A program made the translations under genes and the position numbers. The notes under the pieces are model-generated. The model saw only the letters and a program-made list of their open reading frames with translations, searched no databases and had not been told where the DNA came from. A stretch of 8,811 bases of DNA from an uncultured Collinsella sp. (GTDB lineage Bacteria > Actinomycetota > Coriobacteriia > Coriobacteriales > Coriobacteriaceae): NCBI GenBank assembly GCA_900754435.1, contig CAAECT010000229.1:1-8811 (forward strand), given 5' to 3'. Shown one piece after another: positions 5,824-8,811 of this stretch; within the stretch, counting starts at the first letter, position 1; every line of letters starts with the position of its first letter.

Positions 5824-7581
5824 ATGTTCGCCTCATTCCAAAAGAAGTATTTCCTATCCGATAAAGGCGTCGCCGGCGTAAAACGCGGCATTTTCTGGAC
5901 CACGCTCACCAATCTTATTACCATGGCCGGCATGGGCTTTTTATTCCTGGTTATGGCCGGTTTTGTCGAACACCTCGCCAGCGGGGCTGACCTGCCGGAT
6001 GCCCTGCCGATCGTGGGCGGCCTCCTGGTCTTTTTTGTGTTGCTCTTCGCTTCTAACTGGCAGCAGTATTACTACACCTACTGCATCTTTTACGAGGAGT
6101 GCGGCAAGCAGCGTATGGAGATTGCCGAGCGCTTGCGCAAACTGCCGCTGTCGTTTTTTGGTCGTCGTGATCTGGCCGATTTAACCGAGACCATCATGGG
6201 TGACGTCCAGGCCATGGAGCACGCCTACAGCCACGTGCTGGGAGAGCTTTGGGGTGCCATCATCGCAAGCGCCATTGTGTTCGTGGCGTCGCTGTTCTTT
6301 TGCTGGCAGCTGGCGATCGCGGCGTTTTGGAGCGTTCCCGTGGCCTTTGCCGTGCTGTATCTAACACGCGGCCCCATGACTCCGGTGTTCGATCGCGTGC
6401 GCGCCGAGAAGGTCAAGGTTACCGAGGCGATTCAAGAGACGCTCGACTGCGTTCGCGAGATCCGCGCCACCAACCAAGAGGCCCATTATCTTGAGGGACT
6501 CAACGTTGTGATCGATGCCGAGGAGCGCGAGACCACCAAGGGCGAGCTCGCTAACGGGCTTTTGGTCAACTCCGCCTTTGCCATCCTGCGTCTGGGCATT
6601 GCCACTACGCTGGTCACGGGTGCTGCGATGGTCGCCTCCGGGCAGGTCGACTTTTTGGTGATGTTTGCCTTCCTGCTTATGGTGAGCCGTATCTATGCGC
6701 CGTTTGACCAGGCGTTAATGTTAATGTCCGAGCTGTTCGTCGCCGAGTCGTCTGCCAAGCGCATGCGTTCCATCATGGAAGAGCCTGTGGCGCGGGGCAG
6801 CGAGAAATTTGAGCCCGCGGGCCACGATGTGGTGTTCGATCACGTGGCATTTGGCTATGGTGCGGGCGAGGACGGGCGCGCCGGCGAGAAAGTTCTTACC
6901 GATGTGAGCTTTACCGCCAAGGAAGGCGAAGTTACGGCGCTGGTCGGTCCTTCGGGTTCCGGTAAGTCTACGGTGAGCCGCCTGGCCGCACGCTTTTGGG
7001 ATGCCACCGCGGGCAAGGTTACCGTGGGTGGCGTGGATGTTGCGAGCGTCGATCCCGAGGTACTCCTGCGCGACTACGCCATTGTGTTCCAAGACGTACT
7101 GCTCTTTGACGACACAGTGATGGGAAACATCCGCCTCGGGCGTCGTGACGCCACCGATGAGGAAGTCTTGGCTGCCGCACATGCCGCCAACTGCGATGAG
7201 TTCGTGAGTCGTATGCCGCAGGGCTACGACACCATGATCGGCGAGAACGGCTCCAAGCTCTCCGGCGGCGAGCGCCAGCGCATCTCCATCGCTCGTGCGC
7301 TGCTTAAGGACGCGCCCATCGTGCTGTTGGACGAGGCGACGGCAAGCTTGGATGTGGAGAACGAGACCGTGGTGCAGCAGGCGCTCTCCCGTCTGCTTGC
7401 AGGTAAGACGGTTATCGTTATTGCCCACCGTATGCGTACGGTGGAAAATGCCGACAAAATCGTTGTGCTCAAGGATGGAGTGGTTGCCGAACAGGGCACT
7501 CCGGCGCAGCTCAAGGCAGCAGGCGGAGAATTCGCCCGCATGGTTGCGCTGCAAAAGGAGTCGGCGGACTGGCAGCTGTAG
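5824..7581 (+). CDS. ABC transporter, fused membrane/ATPase half-transporter (siderophore-type, second subunit)
   Basis: A 585-residue partner of the preceding protein. Hydrophobic spans lie near 27-48, 62-77, 141-161, 163-181, 248-270 and 275-293. The ATPase domain starts around 335 with Walker A GPSGSGKST (375-383), Q-loop Q423, signature LSGGERQR (479-486), Walker B VLLDE (D503, E504), a normal D-loop ASLD (507-510) and switch H535. This ATPase unit is canonical, whereas the partner has an altered D-loop, so a heterodimer would have two unlike ATP sites. ATG 5824 follows the upstream TAA (5821-5823) with no gap. The tail ends in SADWQL, with a late tryptophan like the ASWKI tail of the partner. 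By analogy with YbtPQ and IrtAB it would move a metal-siderophore complex or related metallophore; no SIP-type reductase domain is present. The substrate is inferred from gene context only. Confidence 0.88.
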   Translation: MFASFQKKYFLSDKGVAGVKRGIFWTTLTNLITMAGMGFLFLVMAGFVEHLASGADLPDALPIVGGLLVFFVLLFASNWQQYYYTYCIFYEECGKQRMEIAERLRKLPLSFFGRRDLADLTETIMGDVQAMEHAYSHVLGELWGAIIASAIVFVASLFFCWQLAIAAFWSVPVAFAVLYLTRGPMTPVFDRVRAEKVKVTEAIQETLDCVREIRATNQEAHYLEGLNVVIDAEERETTKGELANGLLVNSAFAILRLGIATTLVTGAAMVASGQVDFLVMFAFLLMVSRIYAPFDQALMLMSELFVAESSAKRMRSIMEEPVARGSEKFEPAGHDVVFDHVAFGYGAGEDGRAGEKVLTDVSFTAKEGEVTALVGPSGSGKSTVSRLAARFWDATAGKVTVGGVDVASVDPEVLLRDYAIVFQDVLLFDDTVMGNIRLGRRDATDEEVLAAAHAANCDEFVSRMPQGYDTMIGENGSKLSGGERQRISIARALLKDAPIVLLDEATASLDVENETVVQQALSRLLAGKTVIVIAHRMRTVENADKIVVLKDGVVAEQGTPAQLKAAGGEFARMVALQKESADWQL

Positions 7582-7642
7582 GACTGTGGCAAGGGCGGGG
7601 GCGGATACCCGTGGGAGTGCGGATTTGCGTCGTGGTGGGTGA

Positions 7643-7680
7643 ACCGCCGAGTACCGGGCGGTCTGGACCGCATGTTTTCA
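7643..7680 (+). terminator. Candidate terminator after the ABC operon, with two alternative hairpins
   Basis: GCGGT (7658-7662) pairs with ACCGC (7667-7671) around CTGG and is followed by ATGTTTTCA, a plausible weak intrinsic terminator. The same GCGGT strand can instead pair with the upstream ACCGCC (7643-7648, using GGCGGT 7657-7662). The two stems exclude each other. Confidence 0.45.
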
Positions 7681-7684
7681 AAAA

Positions 7685-7700
7685 GTTAGCCATAGTTGAC
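7685..7700 (+). promoter_or_regulatory. Candidate operator sharing GTTAGCCAT with the AraC-ABC region
   Basis: GTTAGCCATAGTTGAC matches the dyad of the divergent region (its - strand reading) at 13 of 16 bases, including nine in a row. Its own symmetry is weaker: 5 of 8 pairs. It covers the -35 of the best candidate promoter, so a bound repressor would block transcription of the small gene and the ATPase. Confidence 0.35.
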
Positions 7701-7714
7701 CAAATAGTTATACT
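7686..7714 (+). promoter_or_regulatory. Candidate promoter of the small membrane protein/P-type ATPase operon
   Basis: A good -10 hexamer TATACT (7709-7714, 5 of 6) has a poor -35 TTAGCC (7686-7691, 3 of 6) 17 bases upstream. The AT-rich stretch 7674-7730 stands out from the GC-rich surroundings. Transcription would begin around 7721, giving a leader of about 85 bases. Confidence 0.4.
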
Positions 7715-7732
7715 AAACTAGTCTCAAAAGTG

Positions 7733-7742
7733 TGCTCGAGCA
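7733..7742. promoter_or_regulatory. Perfect 10-bp palindrome in the leader
   Basis: TGCTCGAGCA is a perfect dyad about a dozen bases after the predicted transcription start. It could be a repressor site. It is short enough that chance cannot be excluded. Confidence 0.2.
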
Positions 7743-7756
7743 AACTAATGAACTCG

Positions 7757-7789
7757 GGTGCTAAGGCACCATGCCGCGCTTGTGCGGCA
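7757..7789 (+). promoter_or_regulatory. Two tandem hairpins in the 5' leader just before the RBS
   Basis: GGTGC (7757-7761) pairs with GCACC (7766-7770) around TAAG. One base later TGCCGC (7772-7777) pairs with GCGGCA (7784-7789) around GCTTGT. The second stem ends one base before the Shine-Dalgarno AAGGGAG (7791-7797) of the ATG at 7805. The pair may tune translation or mRNA stability. I could not match it to a named riboswitch. Confidence 0.4.
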
Positions 7790-7804
7790 AAAGGGAGAAG
7801 CAAC

Positions 7805-8050
7805 ATGAAGAAGTCGACGTTTAACACCCTGCTTGTCGGTGGCGGTTTTCTGCTTGGTACGGCCGGCATCAAGCTGCTCACCAGCGCCCCGGTAAAGAAC
7901 GCCTGCGTGCAGGGCATCGCGTGCGGTATGCGCGTCAAGAACTGCTACCAGGACATGGTCGAGCAGGCCAAGGCCAATGTCGACGACATGGTTGCCGAGG
8001 CTGCCTACATCACCCAGAGCGAGGCCGCTGCTGACGAGGCAGCCGTGTAA
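7805..8050 (+). CDS. Small membrane-anchored companion of a metal P-type ATPase (DUF6110/PacL-like)
   Basis: An 81-residue protein. Residues 7-26 (NTLLVGGGFLLGTAGIKLLT) form a glycine-rich hydrophobic segment. An amphipathic helical region follows (KNACVQGIACGMRVKNCYQDMVEQAKANVDDMVAEAAYI) and then an acidic Ala/Glu tail. This layout agrees with DUF6110 proteins and with mycobacterial DUF1490/PacL proteins (for example Rv3269 beside CtpC), which from published work help assemble and stabilise metal-efflux ATPases in the membrane. The gene lies 18 bases before just such an ATPase. PacL1 has a C-terminal His/Asp metal-binding tail; this protein has no histidine but three cysteines (34, 40, 47) in the helix. 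ATG 7805 is chosen because AAGGGAG sits 7 bases upstream; the frame stays open to a GTG at 7730, which has no good RBS. The family call is from memory of pattern, not alignment. Confidence 0.75.
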   Translation: MKKSTFNTLLVGGGFLLGTAGIKLLTSAPVKNACVQGIACGMRVKNCYQDMVEQAKANVDDMVAEAAYITQSEAAADEAAV

Positions 8051-8068
8051 CGCTCCTAGGCACAAACT

Positions 8069-8811
8069 ATGAGATTCTCGATTATTAACGAGATCCCCGG
8101 CAGGACCCGTCTTCAATTGGCGGGTCCTGTGCCAGAGAGCGATCTCGATGCACTTCTTAAGCTCAGCGGCGATATCGACGGCGTGCACAAGGTGCGCGTT
8201 TATGGCCGTATCGGCCAGATGGCGCTCGAATATGACGAGCAGTGTCGTGCGGGCGTGCTCGACGCCTTGGGTGCGCTCGATGCCCAGGCCATTGCTGACG
8301 CAAAGACGGGTTACGTGATGCAGCTTGAGCCACGCAAGCACAAGCTCGTCATGGATCTTGCCACACTTATCGGCGTCCACTACGCGCGCCGCTGGTTCCT
8401 ACCTACGCCGCTGCGTGCCATCTTTGTCGTGGCCGGTTACATGGCCTTTTTACGCGCCGCTCTCCACGAGCTCGCGCAACCGCGCCTGACCGTCCCCGTG
8501 CTCGACGCCTCGGCTATTGGCATCTCGTTTGTTAAGCGCGACGTCAATACCGCGGGCCAGACGATGTTCCTACTCAACGTGGGCGAGTTGCTCGAGGACT
8601 ACACGCGTGCCATGAGCGAAAACGAGCTCATTAACTCGCTGCTCGACGTTCCCGACAAGGCGCAAAAAGTGGTCGGCGACACCGAGGTGAGCGTTGCCGC
8701 GACCGAGCTTGAGCCCGGCGATCTGGTCGCCGTGCGCACTGGCATGTCCATTTGCATCGACGGTGTTGTCGAGCAGGGGAGCGCTATGGTCAACCAGGCG
8801 ACCCTGACCGG
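8069..8811 (+). CDS. Heavy-metal-transporting P-type ATPase, N-terminal part (CtpC-like), truncated by window end
   Basis: The first 247 codons of a P1B-type ATPase that would pump a transition metal across the inner membrane. Residues 1-75 resemble a degenerate HMA fold (IPGRTRLQLAGP; GVHKVRVYGRIGQMALEYD) without the CxxC metal site. Hydrophobic spans follow around 93-131 and 141-175, including LDASAIGISFV and MFLLNVGELLEDYT. Then comes the start of the actuator domain, with LEPGDLVAVRTGMSICIDGVV and MVNQATLTG in the place of the usual ESALTGE. The phosphorylation motif DKTGT lies beyond the window. From memory, mycobacterial CtpC (linked to Mn/Zn) shares the degenerate N-domain and the VNQ-x-x-TGE wording. 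ATG 8069 is the only possible start after the in-frame TAG at 8057; its Shine-Dalgarno is weak (AGG at 8058-8060), so translation may be coupled to the small gene ending 18 bases upstream. The metal cannot be told from this part. Confidence 0.9.
   Translation, partial: MRFSIINEIPGRTRLQLAGPVPESDLDALLKLSGDIDGVHKVRVYGRIGQMALEYDEQCRAGVLDALGALDAQAIADAKTGYVMQLEPRKHKLVMDLATLIGVHYARRWFLPTPLRAIFVVAGYMAFLRAALHELAQPRLTVPVLDASAIGISFVKRDVNTAGQTMFLLNVGELLEDYTRAMSENELINSLLDVPDKAQKVVGDTEVSVAATELEPGDLVAVRTGMSICIDGVVEQGSAMVNQATLT
8089..8147 (+). promoter_or_regulatory. Compound stem-loop inside the 5' end of the ATPase gene
   Basis: A perfect 9-bp stem, CAGGACCCG (8101-8109) with CGGGTCCTG (8121-8129), closes an 11-base loop. 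A perfect 7-bp outer stem, CGAGATC (8089-8095) with GATCTCG (8141-8147), encloses it. It starts about 20 bases after the ATPase ATG and lies wholly within coding sequence, so it could modulate translation or act as an RNA processing site between the small gene and the ATPase. Function is unproven. Confidence 0.4.

Noticed and set aside
7730..7804. Extension of the small protein to a GTG start at 7730, giving 106 residues
   Set aside because: No Shine-Dalgarno fits the GTG, the extra residues overlap the leader hairpins, and ATG 7805 has a good RBS and begins directly before the membrane segment typical of the family.
7690..7804. Known manganese (yybP-ykoY) or nickel/cobalt riboswitch in the leader
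   Set aside because: The hairpins and their loops do not show the conserved sequences I remember for these classes, so no riboswitch name is given.
1..8811. tRNA or rRNA genes and CRISPR arrays
   Set aside because: No cloverleaf with CCA-end-like features, no rRNA-like stretch and no regularly spaced repeats were seen in the few non-coding gaps.

Overview
The window reads as chromosomal DNA of a high-GC actinobacterium, most likely of class Coriobacteriia (Collinsella or a relative). This placement is inference: it rests on the strong G/C bias at third codon positions, the GatB protein type and the overall style of the proteins. No rRNA, tRNA, CRISPR array, transposase or phage gene is visible.

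Region 1 (1-2652, + strand) is the end of a gat operon: a 5'-truncated gatA overlapping gatB by one base. GatCAB converts Glu-tRNA(Gln) and/or Asp-tRNA(Asn) to the amidated forms. GatB carries an extra segment of about 69 residues in its catalytic domain. Region 2 (2653-2877) is a convergent intergenic stretch. It holds a terminator hairpin nested inside a 42-bp imperfect inverted repeat, and a second hairpin at the 3' end of the next gene.

Region 3 (2878-7581) is a locally regulated transporter module. An AraC-family regulator on the - strand (TTG start) is divergent from two abutting genes for fused membrane/ATPase ABC half-transporters. The pair probably forms an asymmetric heterodimer of the YbtPQ/IrtAB siderophore type. 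The 114-bp divergent region holds a good promoter for the regulator, a weaker one for the transporter, and an 18-bp dyad, TGTGAGCCATGGCTAACA.

Region 4 (7582-8811, + strand) starts with a 223-bp leader containing a candidate terminator, a promoter, a second copy of a GTTAGCCAT element and several hairpins. Next comes an 81-residue membrane-anchored protein resembling DUF6110 and mycobacterial PacL/DUF1490 proteins, and then the N-terminal third of a heavy-metal P-type ATPase of the mycobacterial CtpC kind, cut by the window end.

Taken together, regions 3 and 4 look like a metal-homeostasis neighbourhood: probable metallophore transport beside a metal-efflux pump with a small companion protein. 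A shared operator-like sequence may place both under one metal-responsive repressor. That link, and the PacL-like pair, are the most interesting points in the window.
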